A stretch of 64,000 bases of DNA from Chloroflexota bacterium (GTDB lineage Bacteria; Chloroflexota; UBA6077; FW602-bin22; CADDYW01). Below, in pieces: positions 17,921 to 27,126 of the stretch (the stretch's first letter is position 1; every line of letters begins with the position of its first letter). The position numbers were made by a program, and so were the translations under genes. The notes under the pieces were generated by a model. That model was not told the origin of the DNA. It worked only from the letters and a program-made list of their open reading frames with translations, and made no database searches. The stretch spans positions 62,001 to 126,000 of the forward strand of contig CADDYW010000002.1 in assembly GCA_902810745.1 (NCBI GenBank), in the 5' to 3' direction.

Positions 17921-18394
17921 GTGAGTAGTCAGGCACCAGAGTTCGATTCAATCGCCGAGCAGGTTCGGGCGGCATTCCCAGGCATCGAGCTCGCGGACGT
18001 GGACGCGGGCTTGCCCTCGTTGCTTGTTCCTCCTGAATACCTGGTCGACGTGTGCCGCTACCTGAAGTCGACGCCCGGCCTCGAGTTCGATTACCTCGCC
18101 AGTGTCACCGCGATCGATTACCTGGATCGCATCGACATTGTCTACCAGATGCGATCGTTGAAGAACCGACGAGACTTCACCGTGCGAATCGAGGTCGACC
18201 GTGACGACGCGGTCGCGCCGTCGGTGACAGGGGTCTGGCGCGCTGCCGATTTTCAGGAACGCGAGATCTATGATCTCATGGGCGTGACCTTCACCGGCCA
18301 TCCCAATCTCAAGAGAATCCTCCTGTATGATGAGTTTGATGGACATCCTCTTCGTAAGGACTGGCGACTTCCTGCCGAGCCTCGATCCAGCTAG
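17921..18394 (+). CDS. nuoC: NADH-quinone oxidoreductase subunit C
   Basis: The 30-kDa connecting subunit of complex I, 157 residues. It contains the diagnostic block FQEREIYDLMGVTFTGHPNL followed by RILLYDEFDGHPLRKDW. GTG at 17921 lies five bases after the nuoB stop; AAGGGC is the nearest ribosome site. It is separate from nuoD (no NuoCD fusion). A 107-bp gap before nuoD is the only sizeable gap in the operon. That gap holds no clear terminator. Confidence 0.95.
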   Translation: MSSQAPEFDSIAEQVRAAFPGIELADVDAGLPSLLVPPEYLVDVCRYLKSTPGLEFDYLASVTAIDYLDRIDIVYQMRSLKNRRDFTVRIEVDRDDAVAPSVTGVWRAADFQEREIYDLMGVTFTGHPNLKRILLYDEFDGHPLRKDWRLPAEPRSS

Positions 18395-18501
18395 CGCAGG
18401 ATCGAGCGCCTTGAGCAGGGTTTTTCTATCGCGCGTTGGACGCGCGGTTGCCTCTTCGCATCCTCGCTCATCCCCCGGGCGCAAGACTGAGGTAAGCGGC
18501 C

Positions 18502-19650
18502 GTGCCGATCGATCGTGACGTCAGCCTGAACCCGAAGGTCGAGCCGCTCGGCGACGAAACGGAGAAGATCGTCGTCAACATGGGGCCGCAGCATCCGAGC
18601 ACTCACGGGGTCTTTCGGATGATCCTCACCCTCAGCGGCGAAACGATCGTCGGGGCCGAGGTGGTGATGGGCTACCTGCATCGAGGCGTCGAGAAGCAGT
18701 GCGAGGAGGGGACATTCGTCCACAACATCACCGCTACCGACCGCCTCGACTACCTGTCTCCGATGAGCAACAATCTCGCGTTCTCGATGTGCGCCGAGGC
18801 TCTCGCCGGGATCGAGGTGCCAGAACGCGCCTGGTACATCCGCACGATCGTCTGCGAGCTTCAGCGGATTGCCAGTCATTGCGTGGCAGTTGGTACCTTT
18901 GGTGCGGACGTTGGCACATTCTTCACGCCGCTGATCTACGCATTCCGCGAGCGCGAGATGATCCTGGATCTGTTTAACATGATCTGCGGTGCACGTATGA
19001 CGGTGAGCTACATTCGCCCGGGAGGCGTCGCGCTTGATCTGCCCGAGGAGTTTCCTCCAGCGTGTCGGTACTTTCTCGACGTGATGCCGAGGAAGGTAGA
19101 CGAGTACGAGGCTCTGCTGACCAACAACGAGATTTTCAAGGCGCGGACAGTTGGGGTTGGTTTGCTGCCCCCGGATAAGGCCATCGACTACGCGGTAAGT
19201 GGACCGACGCTACGCGCCTCGGGTGTCGCCTACGACGTCCGCCGAGATGCTCCATACGGCATCTACGACCGATTTGACTTCGACGTGCAGACGGCCACGG
19301 GGTGCGACTGTTTCAGTCGGTACCTTGTACGGATTCGAGAAATGCGCGAGAGTGTCCGGATCATTCGCCAGGCGCTGGATCAGCTTCCACCTGGCCCGCA
19401 CACGGCGAAGGTCAGTCGTAACTTTCGGGCGCCCGAGGGTGAAGCGTTCAGCCGCATCGAGGCGCCAAAAGGGGAGCTGGGATTCTTCATGGTCGGCGAT
19501 GGCAGTATCGCGCCGTATCGCTGCAAGATTCGCTCGCCGTCATTCATCAACCTCGGTCCACTGCACGAGATGCTCTTGGGCTGGAAGGTCGCTGATGCCG
19601 TGGCGATTCTTGGGAGTATAGATATCGTGCTTGGCGAGGTCGACCGATGA
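18502..19650 (+). CDS. nuoD: NADH-quinone oxidoreductase subunit D
   Basis: The 49-kDa subunit forming the quinone pocket with NuoB (382 residues). The motif NMGPQHPSTHGVFR holds the quinone-contacting His, and HRGVEKQ, DRLDYLSPMSNN and the C-terminal PKGELGFFMVGDGS with RCKIRSPSFINL are all present. The hydrogenase-type Ni ligand cysteines are absent, as expected for complex I rather than a membrane-bound hydrogenase. GTG start at 18502. It overlaps nuoH by 4 bp. Confidence 0.97.
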   Translation: MPIDRDVSLNPKVEPLGDETEKIVVNMGPQHPSTHGVFRMILTLSGETIVGAEVVMGYLHRGVEKQCEEGTFVHNITATDRLDYLSPMSNNLAFSMCAEALAGIEVPERAWYIRTIVCELQRIASHCVAVGTFGADVGTFFTPLIYAFREREMILDLFNMICGARMTVSYIRPGGVALDLPEEFPPACRYFLDVMPRKVDEYEALLTNNEIFKARTVGVGLLPPDKAIDYAVSGPTLRASGVAYDVRRDAPYGIYDRFDFDVQTATGCDCFSRYLVRIREMRESVRIIRQALDQLPPGPHTAKVSRNFRAPEGEAFSRIEAPKGELGFFMVGDGSIAPYRCKIRSPSFINLGPLHEMLLGWKVADAVAILGSIDIVLGEVDR

Positions 19651-20705
19651 CCAACTTCATTAATAACTTCTTCCCCATCGCGGCGAACTGGATCGGAGCT
19701 GTCCTTTCGTCCTTCCTTCCCGGATGGATCGCCGACATCCTCAGAGTGATCATCTCAATCTCATTCTTCTTCGTTTTCGGAACGATCGTCGTCATGAGCC
19801 TCGTCTATCTGGAGCGGCGCGTCATCGCCTTCATGCAGGACCGCCTCGGGCCGAATCGGGTTGGGCCCCAGGGACTGCTCCAGCCAGTCGCCGACGTCAT
19901 CAAGCTCTTCTCGAAGGAGGACATCATCCCGACGAATGCTGACGCGATCGTTTTCAAGCTCTCGACAATCGTGATGGTCGTGTCGGCGTTACTCGTCTAC
20001 ACGGTGATTCCATTCGGGCCTGGGATGATCATCTCGGACCTGAACATTGGTATTCTTTACGCGGTGGCCATCTCGTCGATCACGGCGATCGGAATGCTAA
20101 TGGCAGGCTGGGGCTCGAACAACAAGTATGCGCTGCTCGGAGCGATGCGCGCCGCGGCGCAGGTGATCAGCTACGAGATCCCGCTCGTCTTCTCGATTAT
20201 TGGCGTCGCGATGATCTCGGGATCGCTGTCCACAGTGAGCATCGTCCAGGGGCAGGCCGCGTGGGGTGGCTGGCGCTGGAATATCCTGTTGCAGCCAATC
20301 GGCTTCGTCGTGTACTTCATCGCGGCGACGGCAGAGCTGAACCGAACGCCGTTCGATCTCATGGAGGCGGAGTCCGAGATCGTCGCGGGCTACCATATCG
20401 AGTACAGCGGGGTCCGGTTCGCGCTTTTCTTCCTGGCCGAGTACCTAAACGCCTTCGCGGTGGCAGCCCTGGGGGCGACCCTGTTCTTTGGTGGCTGGCT
20501 CGGGCCGTTCCTTCCGCCCTACCTCTGGTTCCTGATCAAGACGTACCTGCTCTTCTTCATCTTCTACTGGATGCGTGGTACGCTGCCGCGCGTTCGCATC
20601 GATCAGCTGATGGGACTTGCCTGGAAGTATCTGCTCCCGGCCGCGCTCGTCAACATGGCGATCACCGGCCTGGGAATGTGGGTCTATCAGGCTCTGACTG
20701 CCTAG
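19647..20705 (+). CDS. nuoH: NADH-quinone oxidoreductase subunit H
   Basis: Membrane subunit linking the quinone cavity to the proton channels (352 residues, eight helices). It contains YLERRVIAFMQDRLGPNRVG and the quinone-site loop ELNRTPFDLMEAESEIVAGY. The ATG overlaps the nuoD stop (ATGA). nuoG, which lies between nuoD and nuoH in 14-gene operons together with nuoE and nuoF, is missing here. Confidence 0.97.
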   Translation: MTNFINNFFPIAANWIGAVLSSFLPGWIADILRVIISISFFFVFGTIVVMSLVYLERRVIAFMQDRLGPNRVGPQGLLQPVADVIKLFSKEDIIPTNADAIVFKLSTIVMVVSALLVYTVIPFGPGMIISDLNIGILYAVAISSITAIGMLMAGWGSNNKYALLGAMRAAAQVISYEIPLVFSIIGVAMISGSLSTVSIVQGQAAWGGWRWNILLQPIGFVVYFIAATAELNRTPFDLMEAESEIVAGYHIEYSGVRFALFFLAEYLNAFAVAALGATLFFGGWLGPFLPPYLWFLIKTYLLFFIFYWMRGTLPRVRIDQLMGLAWKYLLPAALVNMAITGLGMWVYQALTA

Positions 20706-20714
20706 GAGGGCTCT

Positions 20715-21164
20715 GTGATCGGGGCGGGAATCGCCAAGGGGATGAAAGTAACGTTCGACCACATGGTCGATAATCGGAGCGAGACGGTCTCCTATCCCGA
20801 GGAGCGCGTCTACACTCCGCCGCGCTTCCGTGGAGCACCGGCGTGGGTGTTCGATCCGAATGGGCACGCTCGCTGCGTCGGGTGTGGCATCTGCGTGTTC
20901 GCCTGCCCGCACGGGGTGATCGAGATGCGGACGTCGGAGACGCCCGAGAAGATCCGGATGGTCGACTATTATGCGATCCACATCACCCGCTGTCTCTTTT
21001 GCGGGCTGTGCGTCGAAGCGTGCCCTTTCCGTGCAATCGAGATGAGTGACGAGTTCGAGCTGGCGGGCTACCAGCACAACGATCTGACCTACACGCGAGA
21101 GGACTGGCTCGGACCGAACGCACGAGAGTATCGGGATCGCCCGCGGGCGCAGGTGGCAACGTGA
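20715..21164 (+). CDS. nuoI: NADH-quinone oxidoreductase subunit I
   Basis: Carries two [4Fe-4S] clusters (N6a, N6b) passing electrons to NuoB. 149 residues with CVGCGICVFACP (Cys54, 57, 60, 64) and CLFCGLCVEACP (Cys93, 96, 99, 103). GTG at 20715 has TAGGAGGG upstream. In complexes without NuoEFG this subunit is the point where an alternative donor could dock. The stop overlaps nuoJ by 4 bp. Confidence 0.96.
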   Translation: MIGAGIAKGMKVTFDHMVDNRSETVSYPEERVYTPPRFRGAPAWVFDPNGHARCVGCGICVFACPHGVIEMRTSETPEKIRMVDYYAIHITRCLFCGLCVEACPFRAIEMSDEFELAGYQHNDLTYTREDWLGPNAREYRDRPRAQVAT

Positions 21165-21670
21165 GTACGGATGCCTGGGCAACGCTCGCCTTCTACGTCA
21201 TCTCGATCCTCCTGGTCCTCGGTGCGCTCGGCGTCGTGTTGCTGCCAAGGATCGTCCACGCAGCTCTCGCGCTGGTGTTCTTCTTCCTGATGATTGCCGG
21301 GATCTACGTCCTGCTGGGAGCCGAATTCATCGCGGCCACCCAGGTAATCGTGTATGTCGGAGCAATCACCGTTCTGTTTCTGTTCGCGATTATGCTGACC
21401 CATCGTAGCTACGCGCCGGACAGCAATCCCGGAAACTCCCAGTGGATCGCTGCGGGCGTCGTGTCGATCGTTACGGGCGGGATTCTCGTCGGGGTGCTAG
21501 CGCAGGCCAAGCTCCCGGTAAGCACAGCGGCAACTCCAGGGGGTGTCGCCGACGTCACGAAGACTCTCGGGCAGCTTCTGATGGGGCCGTACCTGATCCC
21601 GTTCGAGATCGCAGGGCTGCTCCTGCTTGCCGCGATGGTTGGCGCGATCGTAATCGCGCGGGAGATGTGA
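21161..21670 (+). CDS. nuoJ: NADH-quinone oxidoreductase subunit J
   Basis: A 169-residue membrane subunit with five hydrophobic helices and the conserved GAEFIAATQVIVYVGAITVL segment containing the pi-bulge helix. GTG at 21161 overlaps the nuoI stop (GTGA). It is followed by nuoK, whose likely start lies six bases after the nuoJ stop. Confidence 0.94.
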   Translation: MSTDAWATLAFYVISILLVLGALGVVLLPRIVHAALALVFFFLMIAGIYVLLGAEFIAATQVIVYVGAITVLFLFAIMLTHRSYAPDSNPGNSQWIAAGVVSIVTGGILVGVLAQAKLPVSTAATPGGVADVTKTLGQLLMGPYLIPFEIAGLLLLAAMVGAIVIAREM

Positions 21671-21675
21671 TTCAA

Positions 21676-22008
21676 GTGTCGATCACGCTTACACATTATC
21701 TGGTCCTCAGCGCGGTGGTTTTTTCGATTGGTCTGTTCGGTGCTCTGGCGAAGCGTAACGTCGTGGCGATACTCATGTGCATCGAGCTGATGTTCAACGC
21801 GGTGAACATTGCGCTGATCGCGTTCTCGCGGTATCTGCCAGTACCGGCGAGCAATGCAGCGCAGCAGGGTCTCAACGGCCAGGTGTTCGCGCTGTTCATC
21901 ATCGCCGTGGCGGCCGCGGAGGCGGCGGTTGCCCTGGCGATTATTCTCGCGATCTATCGCCAGCGTCGGACGGTGAGCATCGAAGATTTCAACCTGATGA
22001 AGTGGTAG
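21676..22008 (+). CDS. nuoK: NADH-quinone oxidoreductase subunit K
   Basis: A 110-residue subunit with three helices forming part of the first antiporter-like channel. Both membrane glutamates are present, in MCIELMFNAVNI and AAAEAAVALAII. GTG at 21676 gives the standard (V)SITLTHYLVLSAVVF opening; a second GTG at 21667 would overlap the nuoJ stop and is possible. Confidence 0.95.
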   Translation: MSITLTHYLVLSAVVFSIGLFGALAKRNVVAILMCIELMFNAVNIALIAFSRYLPVPASNAAQQGLNGQVFALFIIAVAAAEAAVALAIILAIYRQRRTVSIEDFNLMKW

Positions 22009-22019
22009 AAGGGAGCCTC

Positions 22020-23945
22020 ATGCCTGGATATCTCTGGCTCGTTCCTGCCCTGCCGCTCGTCGGCCTCGTGCTGATCTTGATCGTTGGCCTGCCGCGCCCG
22101 CGTCTGAGCGGATACATAGCGATCCTGACGATTGGCTTGGCTTTGATCCTGTCCGGACTTGGACTGCTCTGGCAGATCGCCCAGCCGTCGACTGGCGTCC
22201 CGGTGCCGCGGGTCAGCACGTTGAGCTGGTTCGAAGTTGGCGGAGCAGTCCTTCCAGTTGGCATCATCTATGATCCACTGGCCGCGGCGATGCTGTTCAC
22301 GGTGGCACTGGTGAGCTGGGTCGTGCAGGTCTACTCGCAGGGCTACATGCACGGCGATCCCGGTTATAGCCGCTATTTCGCCTTCATGTGCATCTTCACC
22401 ACGTCGATGCTCGGACTGGTCCTCTCGCCCAACTTCCTGCAGATGTACGTATTCTGGGAGCTGGTCGGGCTCTCGTCGTATCTCCTGATCGGGTTCTGGT
22501 ACGAGCGGCCGGCGGCCGCGGCCGCCGCGGTGAAGGCTTTCGTCACGACCCGCTTTGGAGATCTCGGATTCCTCGTCGGGATCCTGATCCTTTTCTCCAG
22601 GACCCACACCTTCGACTTCGACGGTATCCAGAAGGCAGTCCAGGCGGGAACGCTTGGCGGCGGGGTGCTCGTGCTGGCGATGATCCTCGTCTTCTGCGGC
22701 GCGGTCGGAAAGTCGGCTCAGTTCCCCTTGCACGTCTGGCTTCCCGACGCCATGGAAGGCCCCACGCCGGTGAGCGCGCTGATCCACGCCGCGACGATGG
22801 TCGCAGCCGGTGTCTATCTGGTGGCGCGTGCGTTCCCGATCTTCGCCATGTCGTCGACCGCGATGCTCGTCGTGGCCTGGGTTGGTGGGTTCACCGCGCT
22901 CTTTGCCGCGACGCAGGGACTGGTCATGACGGATATCAAACGCGTGCTGGCGTACTCCACGATCAGTCAGCTTGGCTACATGATGCTTGGACTCGGTGTC
23001 GGCAGTATGGCGGCCGGCACCTTTCACCTGATCAACCACGCATTCTTCAAAGCGCTGCTGTTCCTGGCCGCGGGGGCGGTGATTCACGGGACGGGCGGTG
23101 AGCAGAATCTGCTCTCGATGGGCGGTCTCTTCCGGAAGATGCCGACGACCGCGGTCACCTTCTTGATCGGAGGTCTCGCGCTCGCCGCGATTCCCCCATT
23201 CAGTGGATTCTGGAGCAAGGACGAGATCGTGGCCGCAGCCTTCGCGAGCGGAAACACGATTCTCTTCCTCTTCGCTATTGTCACGGCCGGGCTGACCGCG
23301 TTCTACATCTTTCGCGCCTGGCTCCTCGCGTTCGTGGGCGACCCACGGACGCCTCCGTCGGCTGCCGTCGACGTGGCCGGACGCGACTCCCACGCCGCGC
23401 ATTCCCACGATGCCCACGACGCACCCGCGGTGATGACTATCCCGTTGATTGTCCTGGCAGCTTTGGCGGTTTTCTCTGGCTTTGTCGGCTCGCCCCTCCT
23501 CAACGGAGCATTTCAGGGGTTCATCGGCGGCCCGGAGGAGGCCCACGCCGTGGTTGATCTCCCACTTGCTGCTCTGTCGACGGGAATCAGTCTGGTCGGC
23601 ATTCTGATCGCGTGGGGTTTCTATGGAGGCCACTGGTTCTCGGCTGACGCGGTGACGCGAGCCCTCTGGCCGATCTACCAGCTCCTCGTCAATAAGTACT
23701 ACATGGACGACGCCTACAACTGGCTCGTGGGCAAGGGATTGATCGGGCTATCCAATCTGTTCGCGTGGTTCGACCAAAACGTGATCGACGGCGTGGTGAA
23801 TGGTGTGGCGTGGCTTGCGTATGCCATGTTTGGCTGGGTACTGACGCGTACCGTGAGTGGCCGCCTGCCGAATTACGCTCTCGGCTTCTTTGTCGGCGTC
23901 GTCATTCTTGCCAGCTTCGTCGTCGGCGCGGCGATGGGACGGTAG
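22020..23945 (+). CDS. nuoL: NADH-quinone oxidoreductase subunit L
   Basis: Distal proton-pumping subunit, 641 residues, with 14 or more antiporter-type helices and the long C-terminal lateral helix. It contains FWELVGLSSYLLIGFWYERP (channel Glu), KSAQFPLHVWLPDAMEGPTP (pumping Lys) and LINHAFFKALLFLAAGAVIH. A His/Asp-rich loop (HAAHSHDAHDAP, about residues 460-471) could bind metal but is usually variable. ATG at 22020 follows AGAAGGGAGCCTC. Confidence 0.96.
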   Translation: MPGYLWLVPALPLVGLVLILIVGLPRPRLSGYIAILTIGLALILSGLGLLWQIAQPSTGVPVPRVSTLSWFEVGGAVLPVGIIYDPLAAAMLFTVALVSWVVQVYSQGYMHGDPGYSRYFAFMCIFTTSMLGLVLSPNFLQMYVFWELVGLSSYLLIGFWYERPAAAAAAVKAFVTTRFGDLGFLVGILILFSRTHTFDFDGIQKAVQAGTLGGGVLVLAMILVFCGAVGKSAQFPLHVWLPDAMEGPTPVSALIHAATMVAAGVYLVARAFPIFAMSSTAMLVVAWVGGFTALFAATQGLVMTDIKRVLAYSTISQLGYMMLGLGVGSMAAGTFHLINHAFFKALLFLAAGAVIHGTGGEQNLLSMGGLFRKMPTTAVTFLIGGLALAAIPPFSGFWSKDEIVAAAFASGNTILFLFAIVTAGLTAFYIFRAWLLAFVGDPRTPPSAAVDVAGRDSHAAHSHDAHDAPAVMTIPLIVLAALAVFSGFVGSPLLNGAFQGFIGGPEEAHAVVDLPLAALSTGISLVGILIAWGFYGGHWFSADAVTRALWPIYQLLVNKYYMDDAYNWLVGKGLIGLSNLFAWFDQNVIDGVVNGVAWLAYAMFGWVLTRTVSGRLPNYALGFFVGVVILASFVVGAAMGR

Positions 23946-23951
23946 GACACA

Positions 23952-25460
23952 ATGCTATCGGCGATCGTCTTCATTCCGCTGCTGGGCGCGCTGGTGATCG
24001 GGCTCGTGCCCTCGCAGCGCGTCGCGGTCATTCGATGGCTGGCAGTCGTGTTCTCGGCCATCCCCCTGGCCCTGAGTATTTTGCTGTATGCCGGCTTCAA
24101 CTACCGGGATGCCGGTCTCCAGTTCGTCGAGAAGACGAGCTGGGTTGCACTGCCCAGCGTCGGCGTGAGCTACTTTCTTGGCGTGGACGGGTTGAGCCTT
24201 CCGCTGGTTCTGCTGACCGGTCTCCTGACCGTCGTCGCGGTGCTCGCGTCCTTCAACATCACCGTTCGGCCAAAGGAGTACTTTCTTCTGCTCATGATCC
24301 TCCAGACGGGCGTCACCGGGGTCTTCGCCGCGCAGGATTTCTTTCTGTTCTTCCTGTTCTGGGAGGTCGAGCTAATCCCGATGTATCTCCTGATCGGTAT
24401 CTGGGGTGGGCCACGGCGCGAATACGCGGCGATGAAATTCGTCGTCTACACGCTGGCTGGCTCGGCCCTGATGCTGGCTGGAATCCTCGCTCTGTACCTC
24501 CACGCGAATCCGCACACCTTCGACATGACCGTTCTGGCCCACCAGACGTACGAGCCCGCGTTCGGTCTTCTCGTCTTTTGGGCCCTTTTCGCTGGTTTCG
24601 CGGTCAAACTGCCGCTCTTCCCTTTTCACACCTGGCTCCCCGATGCGCACGTGGAAGCGCCGACCGCGGTGAGCGTGCTGCTCGCTGGCATCCTCCTGAA
24701 GATGGGGGGGTACGGAATGCTGCGTGTGCTGGTGGGAATGCTTCCTGATGCGACACGTCACTGGGCGATTCCCCTGGCGGTGCTGGCAGTCATCAGCGTG
24801 CTCTACGGCGCCTGCGTATCGATGGTGCAGCGCGACCTGAAGGCCATGGTCGCCTACTCGTCGATCAGCCACATGGGCTACGTCGTCGTGGGGGTCGCCG
24901 CGTTCACGGCAATCAGTCTGAGCGGCGCGGCAATTCAGCTTTTCACGCACGGGATCATCACCGGCCTCCTGTTCCTACTCGTGGGAGCACTCTACGACAA
25001 GGCGCACACGCGTCAGATTGCGGACTTCGGGGGTATAGCCAAGCGCCAGCCGTTGCTCGCAACACTTTTCGTGATGGGGGGACTTGCATCGCTTGGGCTT
25101 CCATCGCTGGCTGGCTTTATCGCGGAGTTCACGGTCTTCATCGGTTCTTACGCCACGCTGCCGGTCTTTACCATCCTGGCCGCGGCCGGTATCGTGATCA
25201 CCGCCGGATACATCCTGTGGATGCTCCAGCGAGCCTACTTTGGTCCCTTGAATCCGCGCTGGGACGGCCTGACGGATGTGCGGGGGCTCGAAGTGGTTCC
25301 CCTGGTCACGCTGATGGCGGTCATTGTTCTCGTCGGCGTCTATCCGGAGATCCTCACCGGCGTTGTCAGCGTGGGCGTCAGCGCGCTCGTCCCGCACAAT
25401 GTCGCCACCGGGCTCACTGGAAGCCTGGCGAGTGTTAGTATGCCCTGGAGACTGCCGTGA
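23952..25460 (+). CDS. nuoM: NADH-quinone oxidoreductase subunit M
   Basis: Antiporter-like proton-pumping subunit, 502 residues. Key motifs are FFLFWEVELIPMYLLIGIWG (channel Glu), FAVKLPLFPFHTWLPDAHVE (pumping Lys) and SSISHMGYVVVGVAAF. It starts six bases after nuoL and overlaps nuoN by 4 bp. Confidence 0.96.
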   Translation: MLSAIVFIPLLGALVIGLVPSQRVAVIRWLAVVFSAIPLALSILLYAGFNYRDAGLQFVEKTSWVALPSVGVSYFLGVDGLSLPLVLLTGLLTVVAVLASFNITVRPKEYFLLLMILQTGVTGVFAAQDFFLFFLFWEVELIPMYLLIGIWGGPRREYAAMKFVVYTLAGSALMLAGILALYLHANPHTFDMTVLAHQTYEPAFGLLVFWALFAGFAVKLPLFPFHTWLPDAHVEAPTAVSVLLAGILLKMGGYGMLRVLVGMLPDATRHWAIPLAVLAVISVLYGACVSMVQRDLKAMVAYSSISHMGYVVVGVAAFTAISLSGAAIQLFTHGIITGLLFLLVGALYDKAHTRQIADFGGIAKRQPLLATLFVMGGLASLGLPSLAGFIAEFTVFIGSYATLPVFTILAAAGIVITAGYILWMLQRAYFGPLNPRWDGLTDVRGLEVVPLVTLMAVIVLVGVYPEILTGVVSVGVSALVPHNVATGLTGSLASVSMPWRLP

Positions 25461-26884
25461 ACTTCTACCTGCTCCTGCCCGGCATCGCACTGGCTCTCCT
25501 GGCGATTGTTCTGATCAGCCTGGACCTTGTCGTCTGGGAAAAGGCGAAGGAGCGCCTCGCCTACGTGACGGTGATCGGCCTCGGGATCACCGCCATCCTC
25601 GTCGCGCTGGTCGGGCAGACTCCGGGGCAATCATTCTTCGGAACGCTCACGGTCGATCCGCTGAGCGTCCTGTTCGACGAGATCTTTCTACTGAGCGCGG
25701 CGTTGGTGACCCTTTCGGCCGTCGACTACACTCGACGCCGCTCGCGCTATCAGGGCGAGTTCTACGCGCTGATCGTTTTTGCGACGCTGGGAGCGATGTT
25801 CCTGGCCAGCAGTACCGAGCTGATCACGCTGTACGTCGCCCTCGAGCTGATGAGCATCAGCCAGTTCATCCTGGCGGGTTATCTGAAGGACAGCACGGAG
25901 TCGAGCGAAGCCGGTCTCAAGTACCTGGTGCTGGGAGCGCTGTCGTCGGCGGTCCTGCTATATGGGCTCGCCCTGGTCTACGGCGCGACCGGTGTGACCA
26001 CCTTGACTGGCATCCGTGAAGCGCTTGCGGGCGGGCAGCCATCACCGCTGGTGCTCCTGGGTATCTCGCTGCTGATTGCGGGCTTTGGCTTCAAGCTGGT
26101 CGTCGTTCCGTTCCAGATGTACGTGCCTGACGTCTACCAGGGAGCGCCAACGCCGGTCACCGCGTTCATCTCGGTGGCGTCGAAGATTGCTGCCTTTTCG
26201 ATTGTCCTGCGTGTGTTTGGTTTCGGTCTGCAACCCCTGGATCAGGTCTGGCCGGGGCTGTTCGGCGGCCTGGCAGCGCTGACGATGACGGTCGGCAACG
26301 TGGCCGCGCTGCGCCAGACGAACATCAAGCGCCTGATGGGATATTCGAGCATCGGCCAGGCCGGCTACGCTCTGACTGGTCTGGCCTATGCGAGCCACAC
26401 GACGACGACTGGCCTGCTCTTCTTCCTCATCGCCTACGCGATCACGAATCTTGGTGTCTTCATCGGAATCGTCTACGTTTCGAATCTTCTTGGGAGTGAT
26501 GACCTCGACGCCTACGACGGTCTGTCACGACGCTCGCCAATCATGGCGCTTGGCCTGGCCATCTGTCTTTTCTCTCTGATCGGCCTTCCCCTGACGGTTG
26601 GCTTCTGGAGCAAGGTGTATCTGTTCCTCGCGGTGTTCGACGTGGGACTGGCCTGGCTGGTGGTGCTGGGCTTGCTGAACAGCGCTCTGGCTGCCTACTA
26701 CTATCTCAAGATCGTGCACGCGATGTATCTGAAAGCGCCGCCGGTAGAGAAGTCGATCGGGTCAGACCCTCCGCTCGCGGCGGCGATGATCATAGCCGTG
26801 GTGGCGGTTCTCCTCACGGGGATCGTTCCCGGACCATTTATCCAGGCCGCCAGTACTGCCGCGGGAGTGTTGTTCCCGCAGTGA
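25457..26884 (+). CDS. nuoN: NADH-quinone oxidoreductase subunit N
   Basis: Third antiporter-like subunit, 475 residues. It contains TLYVALELMSISQFIL (Glu), FGFKLVVVPFQMYVPDVYQG (Lys) and MGYSSIGQAGYALTGLAY. GTG overlaps the nuoM stop (GTGA). Last gene of the operon; the promoter of the selenocysteine tRNA begins ten bases after its stop, with no terminator between, so read-through from nuo into the tRNA is likely. Confidence 0.96.
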   Translation: MNFYLLLPGIALALLAIVLISLDLVVWEKAKERLAYVTVIGLGITAILVALVGQTPGQSFFGTLTVDPLSVLFDEIFLLSAALVTLSAVDYTRRRSRYQGEFYALIVFATLGAMFLASSTELITLYVALELMSISQFILAGYLKDSTESSEAGLKYLVLGALSSAVLLYGLALVYGATGVTTLTGIREALAGGQPSPLVLLGISLLIAGFGFKLVVVPFQMYVPDVYQGAPTPVTAFISVASKIAAFSIVLRVFGFGLQPLDQVWPGLFGGLAALTMTVGNVAALRQTNIKRLMGYSSIGQAGYALTGLAYASHTTTTGLLFFLIAYAITNLGVFIGIVYVSNLLGSDDLDAYDGLSRRSPIMALGLAICLFSLIGLPLTVGFWSKVYLFLAVFDVGLAWLVVLGLLNSALAAYYYLKIVHAMYLKAPPVEKSIGSDPPLAAAMIIAVVAVLLTGIVPGPFIQAASTAAGVLFPQ

Positions 26885-26893
26885 CCGCGCGGT

Positions 26894-26922
26894 TTGAACG
26901 TGCGACACCTCGCCGGTATAAT
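26894..26922 (+). promoter_or_regulatory. Promoter of tRNA-Sec
   Basis: TTGAAC (26894-26899), 17 bp, consensus TATAAT (26917-26922). The tRNA begins 18 bp after the -10 element. Confidence 0.75.
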
Positions 26923-26939
26923 GACGGTGGCCGTACCCT

Positions 26940-27037
26940 GGGAGTGGATGGGGCCCGGTGGTCCTCTCGGTCTTCAAAACCGGCGCGGGGGCGCCCGCGC
27001 GTTCCTGGGTGGGTTCGACTCCCACGCACTCCCGCCA
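26940..27037 (+). tRNA. selC: tRNA-Sec (selenocysteine, anticodon TCA)
   Basis: The 98-nt tRNA has the features of SelC. The acceptor GGGAGTG pairs with CACTCCC (27027-27033), then G and an encoded CCA. The anticodon loop CTTCAAA gives TCA at 26974-26976. The variable arm is long and GC-rich (GCGGGGGCGCCCGCGC region), and the T arm is GTGGG-TTCGACT-CCCAC. Bacterial tRNA-Sec normally has an eight-base-pair acceptor; here the eighth position would be G-G, which is unusual. Together with selB this shows UGA recoding in this organism. Confidence 0.95.
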
Positions 27038-27126
27038 AAGCGTTTCCCTCGGTCTCCCGCGGCTGCTGACGTGGGAGCCGATCACATCGCCGCGCCATCG
27101 CGCTGCGAATGCCCGCGCGTCCGGGT

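Noticed and set aside
21954-23633. 559-codon open frame antisense to nuoL
   Set aside because: Translation is Arg/Asp/Gln/His-rich and unlike a protein; it mirrors the hydrophobic codons of nuoL on the other strand.
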